The position numbers and the translations under genes were made by a program. Source: Anaeromyces robustus (Eukaryota > Neocallimastigomycota > Neocallimastigomycetes > Neocallimastigales > Neocallimastigaceae). From it: 42,401 nucleotides of DNA. This document shows, piece after piece, positions 10,603 to 21,154 of this stretch. The stretch spans positions 1 through 42,401 of the forward strand of contig MCFG01000494.1 of assembly GCA_002104895.1 (NCBI GenBank), in the 5' to 3' direction. How positions within the stretch are numbered: position 1 is the stretch's first letter; the number at the start of each line of letters is the position of its first letter. A model generated the notes under the pieces. The model ran no database searches, had not been told where the DNA came from, and saw only the letters and a program-made list of their open reading frames with translations.

Positions 10603-11097
10603 AAAAAGATATTCTAATTATTATATATTATTATATATTATTATATATTATTATATATTATTATATATTATTATATATTATTATATATTATTATATATTA
10701 TTATATATTATTATATATTATTATATATTATTATATATTATTATATATTATTATATATTATTATATATTATTATATATTATTATATATTATTATATATTA
10801 TTATATATTATTAGTATAAATATTAAATTAATAATTATTATATTATTTTTTTCTTTTTAATAAAATATAAGATAATCAATTATACATAAAAATGATACAG
10901 ATGACAAAAATAAAAATAATATTATAAATAATATTATAAATAATATTATAAATAATATTATAAATAATATTATAAATAATATTATAAATAATATAATAAA
11001 TTGTAACATTTTTAATATTATATATAATTCAGATATATAATTGATTTTTATAACTATTATATTTTATAAAAAAAATTAATTAAAATATAATAATTAA
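10603..11097. repeat. Intergenic AT tandem repeats between divergent viral genes
   Basis: The 495 bp between the divergently transcribed DNA polymerase and giant lectin genes contain two perfect tandem arrays. TTATATATTA (10 bp) occurs about 19 times at 10621-10813, and a 12-bp unit ATTATAAATAAT occurs about six times at 10919-10990. There is no ORF. The A-rich tract just upstream of the lectin-gene ATG (about 11065-11097) is a plausible promoter, but no specific motif could be defined. Confidence 0.85.
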
Positions 11098-14000
11098 ATG
11101 TTGATATCTGATATATTATCATTATTACTTTTAGGAGGAGTTAATGCTGTAAAATTTACAGTATATAACTATAATAGTTATTATAACATTATTAATCCCT
11201 GTTATAAATCAGGTAATATTACTGAATGTTTTAAATCTCCTGAAGAATTAGCTAATTATATGGGACCATCTATATATGGTGTAGCCATTGAAGGAAATAG
11301 TACATTAGTAGATAGTTTTGGTAATTATCATACTTTTAATGAAACTCAATTTAATAAAATTAATAAATTAAGATCTGAAAAGAAATCTAAGGTTAGTAGA
11401 AATTTTAATGAAGAAGTAAGAGCTATTAATAAATTAGAGTCTAAGGAGGATTTTGTAAAATATATTAATCAGTTATATTATATTGTAGATGAAAATACAG
11501 CCAATTGTGTTCCTTTAGTTAGTACTGATCCTGCTTATAATCCTTATCACCAAGATTTAATTATTGGTAATAATATTGATAAACCTAATGTCATTTTTAC
11601 TAGAGGTAGTCCATTATTTGATGATCCTAATGTTAAAATAGATGGTGAAAAAAATAATTTTTGTAGTGATGTATCTATTCATTCTCAAATTGGTATAAAA
11701 CATACTTGTACTTTTAGAATTTCTACTACCATTGAAGATTCATTATCTATTTCTAGTTCTAAAGGTGAAAGCTATAATAGATCTTATGGTGTTTCTGATT
11801 CTACTTCTGATACTTTATCTGATGAAATTTCTAATACTATTGATTTAGCAAAAAGTCTCACTAAAAATAATGTTATATCTCATTCTGATTCTAATACTAA
11901 TACTAATGCTTTAGAACAAGCTGTTACTATTAGTAATAGTAATTCTAAATCTGTAAACGATGAAACTAGTCATACTCATACTAAATCTCATGATGAATCT
12001 TATATTTATACTATTAATTCAGAATCTTCACATACTAAAACTAATAGCACTGACAATCATATTGAAAAAAATTGGTCTAATAATTCTGAAACTAGTCATA
12101 TCGAAGAATATAATAGAATGACTATGGAAGATTATAATAATAATAAAAAATTTAAAAAAAATATTACTGTATATAAAAGAGGTGATTTTAATCCTATTTC
12201 TGTTGCTGCTGATGTTGTTAGTGCTGGTGCTTCTGTTTGGAGTGCTTATGAAGCTCATGAAGCTAATAATATTGCTAAAGATGCTAATAAATATGCTAAA
12301 CAAAGTGCTGATGCTGCTGATAAAGCTAATGATATTGCTGAAAATGCTAATAAAATTGCTGAAAGAAGTGCTAAAGCTGCTGAAGATGCTAATATATATG
12401 CTAAACAAAGTGCTGATGCTGCTGATAAAGCTAATAATATTGCTAAAGATGCTAATAAAATTGCTAAAGATACTTATTATGAAACTGTAAGAGGTAATAA
12501 TATTGCTGAACGTGGTAATGAAATTGCTGAAGAAGCTAATGATATTACTAGATCTGCTAACAGAATTGCTGAACGTGGTAATGCTATTGCTCAAGAAGGT
12601 AATAATATTGCTAGAGAAGGTAATGTTATAGCTAGAGAAGCTAATGATATTGCTAAAATTTCTAATGCTATTGCTAGAGAAGGTAATGAAATTGCTAGAG
12701 ATGCTAATGTTATTGCTAGACAATCTAATGCTATTGCTGTTGAAGCTAATAATATTGCTATAAGAGGTATTGTGTCTCAAGAAGAAATAGCTAAAAAAGA
12801 TAGAGAATTACAAATTAAATTAGCTGAAGAAGATGCTAAGTTACAAAGAGAATTATCTCAAGCTCAAATAAATAATGAGCTTAATATTGCTTTAGCTGGT
12901 ACTAGATCTTCAAGTAGTACTACAACTAGTGGTTCCACTAAAGGTGGATCTAGTAGTACTGGTAATGAATGGTCTGATGCTTATACTACTTCTTCTGGTA
13001 TTTCTAACTCTTGGTCTAATAATGATGGTATATCTGATGCTTATTTATCCGGTCATAGTGAAAATGTTTCTTCTGAACATTCACAATCCGATACTATCTC
13101 TAATACTGTTACTAATGCTTATACCTTTGAAAATGGTTGGAGCCAAGAAGAAGGTATTACCAATACTTTTTCTAGTGCTACTACTCGTGGTAAAAGTTCT
13201 AGTAATACTAAATCTAAAACTATTAATATTGATGAATCAAAACAATTTTCTATTGATAACTCATTTACTAAATCACATACTGTTTCCAAAACCTATGAAA
13301 AAAGTATTAATGTAGAATATGAACCTGAAGAAAAAGGTTGCTTTAAACCTGCTTTAATTCCTAGAATTAAAACCGAAGTTACAATTTGGGCTTGTGGTAA
13401 GAAAAACAAAAAAGGTGTTGAAACTATTGTTTATCATAAAGTTTATGATACTGTTGAGGCTTATAGTACTAAAGAAGATTATATGTCTTCTTTAATTCCT
13501 TGTGAAGAAGAAAAAAATTATTTTGATAAATATCAACCATTTAGTAATCAACTAGCTAATGCTGATTATTCTGGATCTCCTGAATCTAGAAATGCTATTA
13601 TTAGCGGTATGGCTTTAGCTCCAGGTGAATATATTTCCGGTAAAAATAAAAAATGGTATTTTGGTTTACTTGATGATGGTACTTTAGCTTTAACACATGG
13701 TTCATTTACTAAAACAAGTGCCAGATGGCAAAATAAGATTTCTAATATTAAAAATTATAATCCCTTGTTTGAAATTGGTAGTAATGGTCATTTAATTGTT
13801 ACTGTTGATGCTTTTGGTATATTTAATGATGAAATAACTGATGATAATGAAATTAAAGATTATATTAATGAAAAATATAATAATAATAAATATGATGATA
13901 TAGAATTAGATAATAAGAATTTAAAATTTAGTAATAGTAGAGTTATTATTTGGGATACATTACCAAAACATTTACATTATAATGTTGGGTATTATGAATC

Positions 14001-17000
14001 AGTTGGTTATACTTTAGTTTTAACTGATGAAAAAGATACTAATAATGTAAGATTAACTTTATATGATGAAGTTGGTATTGCTATTTGGGAAATTTATAAA
14101 AATCCTAGAAGTAATAATTTTAATTCTTATATTGGTTATGCTTTTCCATATGAGTATAATATTCCATTAAAACAAAAATTAATTACTATTAGTGATAAAA
14201 TTAGTGATTTTATAACTGAAGGTTCTTATAATGAAGATTTAAAAGATATTCATCTTGAATTAGATACTGATATTGTTAATAAATATAATTCTATTATGTA
14301 TTTTGATTGTAATACAGAATTAAATGAAAATGAAGCTTTAATTTCTGATAATGGTATTTATAAATTAATATTACAAAAAACTGGTAATCTTATTATTAAA
14401 GAAGGTAAAAGAACTTTATGGTCTTCTATGACTGCTAATGTTACTGGTTTTACTAGTCCTTATAAATTATCTTTATCACCAAAAGGTGAATTAATTTTAA
14501 GAGATAAATATAACTTTATTGTTTGGCAAACATACAATATAGATTTAATTGATGATTATGAATCTAGTAATAATTATGCTTTAGTATTATCCGATTTAGG
14601 TGAATTACAAATTATTGATGAAGAATTAATTAAAATTTGGAGTTCTTTACCATATAAAGAATTAAATAATCATATTCGTTATAAATCATTAACAGTCTAT
14701 GATATTAAAGAATGTAATGAAGCTAATAGAATTCCATTTAATTATTATTTATTTAATGATTATAAATCTATATTTGAAAATAATGATATTGAAGATGATA
14801 GTGATTTAAGAAAAAGAAGTACTGATGTTTTAGAATATTATAGTAATTTATTACCTGGTGAAAAAATTATTTCTGCTTATAATTCTATTTTAGAAATTGA
14901 AGGTAGTAAGTTATTCATTGATAGTGAAACTGGTGATGAAGAATTTAATATTGATAATAAAAATTTTAAAATTAGTCATATTGTATCTCAATGTCCTAAT
15001 AATATTGATATTACTGAATTAGTATTAGATAGTGATAAATTATATTTAAAATGTAAAGATAGTAAAGATGTTATTATGGGAACATTCCCAAAAAGTAGTT
15101 ATTATAAATTAGAAATTAGATATGATAATTATTTATATAAACCAGTATTAGTTGTTATTGATACTAAAACTAAACTTGTTGAATGGTCTTCTAATAAACT
15201 TAAATTTATAAAAGCTATTACTGAAGAATCACTTTCAGATTTTGATGGTAAACCTATATATGATACTGTTATTTCTACTTATGATAGATTATATTCTGAA
15301 AGTAAAAAATCTTTTGTTTATATGTCTAATGCTGAAGGTTTACAATTAAGAAGTGGTTCATTTAGTACTATAAGAGAATTATCTATTAATAATAATAATA
15401 TGTTAATTAATGGTATTCCATTTATTAATAATGTTGAAAACATGAAAATTATTTATGATGATACAAATGATATGATTATTAATAAAGTTAATAATAAAAT
15501 TATTTGGGAATTATATGGTACTAAAAAATGTAATCAACTTATTTCTGATGATAATAATTGTAATACTTTATATACTATGAATGATATAATTGATAATAAT
15601 AATAATGTTTTTAGTTTAGTACCTTTAGGTTTATTTTATAATAATAATTACTTTAGTATGAGAGATTATATCTATGAAGAAGATAAATTAAAATTAAAAT
15701 TTTATTATGAAACTATTTATTCATTAAAATTAACTCCTACTGGTTCTATTGTTATTAATGATAAAATTACTATATTTGAAAATACTAATACTATTAATGG
15801 TCCATTTAGATTAGAAATTATTGATAATAATCTATATTTAAGAAATTCTTTAAATCAATATATATGGTCAAATCATAATCTTTATCCAAGTAATAGAACT
15901 ATGTATAGTAATATAATTCATAATGGTGAAGTTTTTTCTGAAAATGAAATATTTAAATGTAAAAACTTTTCTGTTGAATTAATTGATGGAAAATTAATTT
16001 ATAATAATAATAATAAACAAGAAATAATTTATAAATCTTTCAAATATATTTCTTATCTTAAATTAACTTCTGAATATATTTTAGTATCTGATAAATATGG
16101 AGATGCTATAAATGCATTATATACTTCAAAAGATGAAAACAAGGATATGTATATTAAATGTGATGATAAAAATAATAGTATTGTTTTAGATGATGGTAAG
16201 GGTAAAATATTATGGAGTTATCCTAAAGTAATTCAAACCACTACAACAACTACTACTACAACAACTACTACTACTATAAAATATAATCCAACTATAGATC
16301 CTAGTAGTACTCCAAAATTTATATATAATCCTTTAAATAAAGGTTGTTTGTATGCACAAGCAAAAATAAATAATCCTCCTTTAATTAAAGAATGTGAAAA
16401 TAATAACAGATTTAAATGGAATATTTCACCAGATTCTAAAGGTTATTTCTTTTCTTACGCTAATAAAAAAAGATGTTTAAATACTGTAGATTTAAAAACT
16501 TTAACAGTAAATACTTGTGATGCTGATAGTAATATGTTTAAATATAATGCTAATAATAATTCAATTTCATTGGTAAATGATAATAATAAATGTTTATCTA
16601 TTAATAATAATAATGAAACTAATTTAAAAAAATGTAATAGTTATGAAGATCAAAAATGGGAAATTTGGGATATAAATCCTATTGATATTATTAATACTGA
16701 AACTCAAATCGTTTGGATTTATAATAAAAAATTAAATAAATGTTTAATAGGTGATGTTAATAGAAGTTATAGACCAAAAATAGGAAAATGTGATAATACT
16801 GAACGTTCCCAATGGATTATTCCAAAATATGGAGATGGTTTTTATAAATCACAATATAATGATCTTTGTTTATATGTTAATAATATTAAAAAGGGTACTA
16901 TTGTTATGAAAAATTGTGATAATAATAGTATTATAATTGATATTAATGATTCAATTAATAGTAGAAGTATTATGTCACATTTAGATAATAATAAATGTTT

Positions 17001-17106
17001 AGGTTTAATGGAATCTAAAAATTCTAATGAAAATTATGTGAATTTAAATATATGTGATAATTCTAAAGATGATCAATATTGGGAAATAAAACCTAATAAA
17101 CCATAA
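11098..17106 (+). CDS. Giant secreted heptad-repeat and lectin protein
   Basis: This 2002-residue protein starts with a predicted signal peptide (about 1-18: hydrophobic LLSLLLLGG, cleavage near GVNA). After a globular N-terminus (20-210) comes a Ser/Thr/Asn-rich segment (210-340). An uninterrupted heptad region of about 24 repeats of the type ANxIAxx follows (about 389-558), predicted to be a long alpha-helical coiled coil, and then a second Ser/Thr-rich segment (600-730). Residues from about 830 to 1700 contain repeated bulb-lectin-like modules (GxYxLxLxxxGxLxI..LWSS). A Thr run (about 1714-1727) leads to a Cys-rich ricin-B-type tail with QKWEIW and QYWEI repeats. A dibasic LRKR near 1237 could be a processing site. 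It sits between two viral core genes and shares their codon use, so a virion attachment protein or adhesin is a reasonable guess. A captured host surface protein or pore-forming protein is also possible. Confidence 0.75.
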   Translation: MLISDILSLLLLGGVNAVKFTVYNYNSYYNIINPCYKSGNITECFKSPEELANYMGPSIYGVAIEGNSTLVDSFGNYHTFNETQFNKINKLRSEKKSKVSRNFNEEVRAINKLESKEDFVKYINQLYYIVDENTANCVPLVSTDPAYNPYHQDLIIGNNIDKPNVIFTRGSPLFDDPNVKIDGEKNNFCSDVSIHSQIGIKHTCTFRISTTIEDSLSISSSKGESYNRSYGVSDSTSDTLSDEISNTIDLAKSLTKNNVISHSDSNTNTNALEQAVTISNSNSKSVNDETSHTHTKSHDESYIYTINSESSHTKTNSTDNHIEKNWSNNSETSHIEEYNRMTMEDYNNNKKFKKNITVYKRGDFNPISVAADVVSAGASVWSAYEAHEANNIAKDANKYAKQSADAADKANDIAENANKIAERSAKAAEDANIYAKQSADAADKANNIAKDANKIAKDTYYETVRGNNIAERGNEIAEEANDITRSANRIAERGNAIAQEGNNIAREGNVIAREANDIAKISNAIAREGNEIARDANVIARQSNAIAVEANNIAIRGIVSQEEIAKKDRELQIKLAEEDAKLQRELSQAQINNELNIALAGTRSSSSTTTSGSTKGGSSSTGNEWSDAYTTSSGISNSWSNNDGISDAYLSGHSENVSSEHSQSDTISNTVTNAYTFENGWSQEEGITNTFSSATTRGKSSSNTKSKTINIDESKQFSIDNSFTKSHTVSKTYEKSINVEYEPEEKGCFKPALIPRIKTEVTIWACGKKNKKGVETIVYHKVYDTVEAYSTKEDYMSSLIPCEEEKNYFDKYQPFSNQLANADYSGSPESRNAIISGMALAPGEYISGKNKKWYFGLLDDGTLALTHGSFTKTSARWQNKISNIKNYNPLFEIGSNGHLIVTVDAFGIFNDEITDDNEIKDYINEKYNNNKYDDIELDNKNLKFSNSRVIIWDTLPKHLHYNVGYYESVGYTLVLTDEKDTNNVRLTLYDEVGIAIWEIYKNPRSNNFNSYIGYAFPYEYNIPLKQKLITISDKISDFITEGSYNEDLKDIHLELDTDIVNKYNSIMYFDCNTELNENEALISDNGIYKLILQKTGNLIIKEGKRTLWSSMTANVTGFTSPYKLSLSPKGELILRDKYNFIVWQTYNIDLIDDYESSNNYALVLSDLGELQIIDEELIKIWSSLPYKELNNHIRYKSLTVYDIKECNEANRIPFNYYLFNDYKSIFENNDIEDDSDLRKRSTDVLEYYSNLLPGEKIISAYNSILEIEGSKLFIDSETGDEEFNIDNKNFKISHIVSQCPNNIDITELVLDSDKLYLKCKDSKDVIMGTFPKSSYYKLEIRYDNYLYKPVLVVIDTKTKLVEWSSNKLKFIKAITEESLSDFDGKPIYDTVISTYDRLYSESKKSFVYMSNAEGLQLRSGSFSTIRELSINNNNMLINGIPFINNVENMKIIYDDTNDMIINKVNNKIIWELYGTKKCNQLISDDNNCNTLYTMNDIIDNNNNVFSLVPLGLFYNNNYFSMRDYIYEEDKLKLKFYYETIYSLKLTPTGSIVINDKITIFENTNTINGPFRLEIIDNNLYLRNSLNQYIWSNHNLYPSNRTMYSNIIHNGEVFSENEIFKCKNFSVELIDGKLIYNNNNKQEIIYKSFKYISYLKLTSEYILVSDKYGDAINALYTSKDENKDMYIKCDDKNNSIVLDDGKGKILWSYPKVIQTTTTTTTTTTTTTIKYNPTIDPSSTPKFIYNPLNKGCLYAQAKINNPPLIKECENNNRFKWNISPDSKGYFFSYANKKRCLNTVDLKTLTVNTCDADSNMFKYNANNNSISLVNDNNKCLSINNNNETNLKKCNSYEDQKWEIWDINPIDIINTETQIVWIYNKKLNKCLIGDVNRSYRPKIGKCDNTERSQWIIPKYGDGFYKSQYNDLCLYVNNIKKGTIVMKNCDNNSIIIDINDSINSRSIMSHLDNNKCLGLMESKNSNENYVNLNICDNSKDDQYWEIKPNKP

Positions 17107-17556
17107 ATATTGCATTTATTTATAATATCAGTATAATATAATTATAATATATAATTTATAGTATTAGTATAACTTTTGAAAATATAATGATTATTTACAA
17201 AATTACAAAAAAAAAATATGTTATAAAATTTGTTACTAATACTAATATATCTCTTTTAAATTTTTTAAATAATATTAAAAAAAAAATTAGAAATAATTAT
17301 AAACTTAGAAATCAATATAAAGTTTAGAGATTAGATAATTAGAAATATTAGTTTATAAAAAAAAATTAGAGAATTTTATTCATATATTATATATTATAAA
17401 TAAAATAAAATATAAAAAATTAGCACAAAAAAAAAAAGTATTAATAATAAAATACTTTTTTAAAAGTATTTTATAAAATATTTGTATCACCATTTTTAAA
17501 AAATATATTAAAGAATATATTACAAAAATATTTTATAAAATATATTATAAAATTTG
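17107..17556. terminator. Convergent intergenic region with hairpins
   Basis: This 450-bp region lies between the converging lectin and helicase genes and has no ORF. At about 17433-17460 the arms AAAAAGTATT and AATACTTTTT flank an 8-nt loop. A second overlapping hairpin (AATACTTT...AAAGTATT) follows to about 17470. T-rich and A-rich runs follow both. A role in 3' end formation for both genes is inferred from position only. Confidence 0.4.
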
Positions 17557-20232
17557 TTACAAAATTACCAATAAATTATTTTCCAATATTATATTATTCC
17601 AAAATGCAATCAAATTTCTTTCATCATAGATATGTTTATTGATAATTAATTCTAATAACCTAGCTTGTTTGGGATATTTGATACAATATGTTTTTAAATC
17701 TTTTATTTTAGGGTTTTTAAAACACTTTAATTTTTTAATATTATCTATTTTTGTTTTAAATATAGGATTATTAAATAAATTATTTAATGATTTAAATGTA
17801 TAATATGAAACTTTTAAATATTTTTTATTCAATAAATGTTCAATATTTTCAATACATAATGTTTCAATAATAATATTTAATTTATCATTAACTTTATAAT
17901 AATGATTTAATCGTCTTCCTCTATTAATTTTATTTTTATTGTTTTTATTATCATTATATAAATTTATATTAATAATATCTTGAATTCTAATAATAGATTC
18001 TAAACTATAAATAAAAGCAAATACATTCCTATTAGATAATCTTTTATTTTTATTATTAATATAGTGATTATATAATAAAATAGAATAATTCTTGTTGACT
18101 TTTTCTTTCCAGTAAACATTATTATTTTTTAAAACTCTTATTTTACCCATAAAATCAGATATAGATTTATTTTTATTCATGGCATAAGAAGTAGGTTTAA
18201 TAATAGAATAACAACAATGAATAATTTTATTTGTATATACAATCCAATACATATTAAAATATTTACAGATATTATTATTATAAGGGTTATCTTTATTTAC
18301 ATATAAAGCATATTCTAAAACTTTTACCCTATTGATATAAGATAAATGTTCTATATAATCAAACTGGTTGATAAGATTATTTTTATATTTACTAAACAAA
18401 TTATTTAGATTATTATAATGATTAATAGTTTCATTATTATAATATAATTCAATACTTTTTTCAATAGGATCGTAAATATTAGGAGGTTCCCAAAATTCAT
18501 CATAATCTATTTCATGATTAATATGATCAACACTGCCACATAAATTACAATTATTATTACATTTATTAGTTAAAAATTTAGTATATTTATAAACATATCC
18601 ATTACAATAAGAAAAGTCAATATTTGAAATATAATCTTCTTTAACTTGTTGATAATCACTTAGTAAATTAAAATTATTATAAAATAAAGCGTAAATATTA
18701 TTATTATAAATTGTATAATTATTATTTAATATTTGTTCAATATTATTATTTTTTATTTCGTTTATATATTTATCAATTTTTTTTTGTTTAAATTTACAAA
18801 TATTAATAATTTTATCATCTTGACTTAATTCTAATTTTTTAGGATAAGCTAAATAAAAATAAACATTAATTAATTGTTCTTCAGGTTTTAATAGATTATG
18901 AGAATTAATTCTATTAGCTCTTCCAATAATTTGATTAATATGTTCATAGTTCCATTCAGGAGTTAAAATATGAATTTGTTGAACATTTAATAAATCAATA
19001 GATTCAGATATAACATTACTACCTATTAATATTTTAATATAATCACCATATTTATTTTCAGGGGAATTAAATAAATTTATTTTATCAATATTATTAGAAG
19101 AAATATTTGTATCACCAATAACGAAAGTATATTTTAGTTTATTATAAAATTTTAAAGCTTCAGATTTAGATTCAATATAAACATAACCTAAAATATTAAA
19201 AATAGAGACAATATAATAAATACCAGTCCATTCTAATAAATTACAATAAATAAAAATTAAACCTTTAGATGTATTAATATGATTAACTAATGTATATAAT
19301 TTAATAGAAATATCTTTTAAGTTATTATTAACTTTATTAGTCATAGAAATTTGAATATCATAATCTTTAAATTTAATAGAATTTATTTTTGATATATCAT
19401 ATAACTTATAATGTTTTTTAGGAATTAGAATATTATTTTTATTATAAATTAATCCTAAACTATTTTTAATATTTATAATACCTATAAAATTACAGTCATT
19501 ATAATGTTCTAAATAGAAATTACTTTGTTCATCCGACATAAATAACTTTAAATAATTAATATGAACTGGAACTTTGAATAATGATTTATTATAATAAGAT
19601 ACATAAGGAGTGATATTATTTAATGAATCAATATTCAATAATTTTAATATGTAATCAATTTCATTATAATTATCATAAATAGGAGAAGCACTTAATAATA
19701 ATAATTTAATATTAGAAGCTTTATTGATTATATTTAATAATAGTTTGAATTTTTTCTTTTTATTATTTTTATAAGAAATTCTAAACTTATGTATTTCATC
19801 AACTACGATAATTCTATTAGTGATTTGTTTATCTCTATTTATTTTAATAAACTTAGAATATTTATTAAATATAATATAGTTATTAATATAATTATTAATA
19901 TCAGATTCATCAATTGAATTAAAATTATAATGATACCATAATTTTATTTTATTAAAATATTCTCCAATAATTGTATCATTAGGTGCTAAAATAATAGCTT
20001 TATCAAATATATTTTTAAAATGATCAATAATCCAGAAGATAGTAAAAGTTTTACCAAGACCTGTAGAATGATATAATAATAATTTATTATAAGGAGTATA
20101 AGGTGATATATATTTATAGACAATTTCTTGATAAGATTTAGCAATTTTATCATCTAATATTCTAAATTCTGTGAAATTACATATTTCATTAATATTTTGT
20201 ATAGAAGGATATGAGAAAATAAAATCTGACAT
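17557..20232 (-). CDS. D6/D11-type superfamily 2 helicase/NTPase (virus-like)
   Basis: This is an ATP-dependent nucleic-acid translocase of the D6R/D11L type, used by large DNA viruses in early transcription initiation or transcript release. Motif I HSTGLGKT (55-62), motif II VVDEIH (143-148) and motif III LLSASPIYD (179-187) form the first RecA domain. Motif V GSNVISESIDLL (404-415) and motif VI QIIGRANR (434-441), followed by INSH, form the second. ISESI followed by QIIGRANRINSH is characteristic of this viral family. A Cys cluster CNNNCNLCG with nearby His (about 557-572) may bind zinc. The 891-residue frame is intact. The sequence does not tell whether it corresponds to the early-factor subunit or to NPH-I. 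It is preceded by a short gene on the same strand. Confidence 0.88.
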   Translation of the reverse strand: MSDFIFSYPSIQNINEICNFTEFRILDDKIAKSYQEIVYKYISPYTPYNKLLLYHSTGLGKTFTIFWIIDHFKNIFDKAIILAPNDTIIGEYFNKIKLWYHYNFNSIDESDINNYINNYIIFNKYSKFIKINRDKQITNRIIVVDEIHKFRISYKNNKKKKFKLLLNIINKASNIKLLLLSASPIYDNYNEIDYILKLLNIDSLNNITPYVSYYNKSLFKVPVHINYLKLFMSDEQSNFYLEHYNDCNFIGIINIKNSLGLIYNKNNILIPKKHYKLYDISKINSIKFKDYDIQISMTNKVNNNLKDISIKLYTLVNHINTSKGLIFIYCNLLEWTGIYYIVSIFNILGYVYIESKSEALKFYNKLKYTFVIGDTNISSNNIDKINLFNSPENKYGDYIKILIGSNVISESIDLLNVQQIHILTPEWNYEHINQIIGRANRINSHNLLKPEEQLINVYFYLAYPKKLELSQDDKIINICKFKQKKIDKYINEIKNNNIEQILNNNYTIYNNNIYALFYNNFNLLSDYQQVKEDYISNIDFSYCNGYVYKYTKFLTNKCNNNCNLCGSVDHINHEIDYDEFWEPPNIYDPIEKSIELYYNNETINHYNNLNNLFSKYKNNLINQFDYIEHLSYINRVKVLEYALYVNKDNPYNNNICKYFNMYWIVYTNKIIHCCYSIIKPTSYAMNKNKSISDFMGKIRVLKNNNVYWKEKVNKNYSILLYNHYINNKNKRLSNRNVFAFIYSLESIIRIQDIININLYNDNKNNKNKINRGRRLNHYYKVNDKLNIIIETLCIENIEHLLNKKYLKVSYYTFKSLNNLFNNPIFKTKIDNIKKLKCFKNPKIKDLKTYCIKYPKQARLLELIINKHIYDERNLIAFWNNIILENNLLVIL

Positions 20233-20319
20233 AAGTATTAATTTATATTTATATTTTTTAAATATAATAAAATCAATTATAATAGAATAATTAGAATAGT
20301 ATATATATATATATAATAT

Positions 20320-20715
20320 TTATATTCTTTTAATATATTCGTCGTTAATTAATTTTTTATAAATAATAGAATATATATCAAATTCAACGTCTAATTTTTT
20401 TATATTATTAATATAATCCAGAGGTAATAAATTGTTATAAATAAGATTTTTATCTTGATTTATTTCATTAAATACAAAAACAATAAAGAGCATAGGAATG
20501 TTAAGATTATCAATGTCAAAATTCAAATAAAAGTTAATATATTTATTAGTAAATAAATTTACAATATCAGTATATTCAGTATTTAAATAATTTAAACTTT
20601 TATTAATTTTATCAACAATATTATTATGATAATTATAATTATTATAATCAATTTGATTTATTAAAGTTGTATGTTTCATAATATGTTTCATAATATATTT
20701 CATAATATATTTCAT
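20320..20715 (-). CDS. Hypothetical protein of virus-like block
   Basis: The ORF encodes up to 131 residues of unknown family, rich in N, I, Y and L, with one moderately hydrophobic stretch (IPMLFIVFVF, about 73-82). The N-terminus is a 12-bp tandem repeat encoding MKYI/MKHI three times, so any of four in-frame Met codons (20715, 20703, 20691, 20679) could be the true start. The last is followed by normal-looking sequence and is my preference. It lies 87 bp upstream of the helicase on the same strand. Confidence 0.5.
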   Translation of the reverse strand: MKYIMKYIMKHIMKHTTLINQIDYNNYNYHNNIVDKINKSLNYLNTEYTDIVNLFTNKYINFYLNFDIDNLNIPMLFIVFVFNEINQDKNLIYNNLLPLDYINNIKKLDVEFDIYSIIYKKLINDEYIKRI

Positions 20716-21154
20716 AATATGTATAAAAATGAAATATAATTTTTATATTTATTTTATTTATAATATATAATATATATTATAATTTCAATTTATAATAATA
20801 TTTATAATAATATTTATAATAATATTTATAATAATATTTATAATAATATTTATAATAATATTTATAATAATATTTATAATAATATTTATAATAATATTTA
20901 TAATAATATTTATAATAATATTTATAATAATATTTATAATAATATTTATAATAATATTTATAATAATATTTATAATAATATTTATAATAATCGATAACTT
21001 TTAAAAAATTTTAATATATATACAATATATACAATATATACAATATATACAATATATACAATATAACTATAAATTATATTAACGTTTGAATGATATTCTA
21101 TTTATTAATCATACCTATAATTATTAAAATTTTCAACTTAATATTTATTAATAT
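20716..21154. repeat. Intergenic AT tandem repeats
   Basis: About 16 near-perfect copies of a 12-bp unit AATAATATTTAT run from about 20795 to 20990. They are followed by five copies of a 9-bp unit AATATATAC at about 21020-21064. No ORF is present. Both flanking genes lie on the minus strand, so the arrays fall upstream of the 131-residue gene. Confidence 0.85.

Noticed and set aside
12028-12780. 250-codon open frame antisense to the heptad-repeat region
   Set aside because: It consists of Ser/Ile/Phe/Asn repeats that mirror the codons of the plus-strand heptads. It is a shadow of the repeat, not a gene.
8187-21064. Regularly spaced short repeats that could suggest CRISPR or an origin iteron array
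   Set aside because: The units are 9-12 bp with no unique spacers and pure AT content. They are simple tandem repeats.
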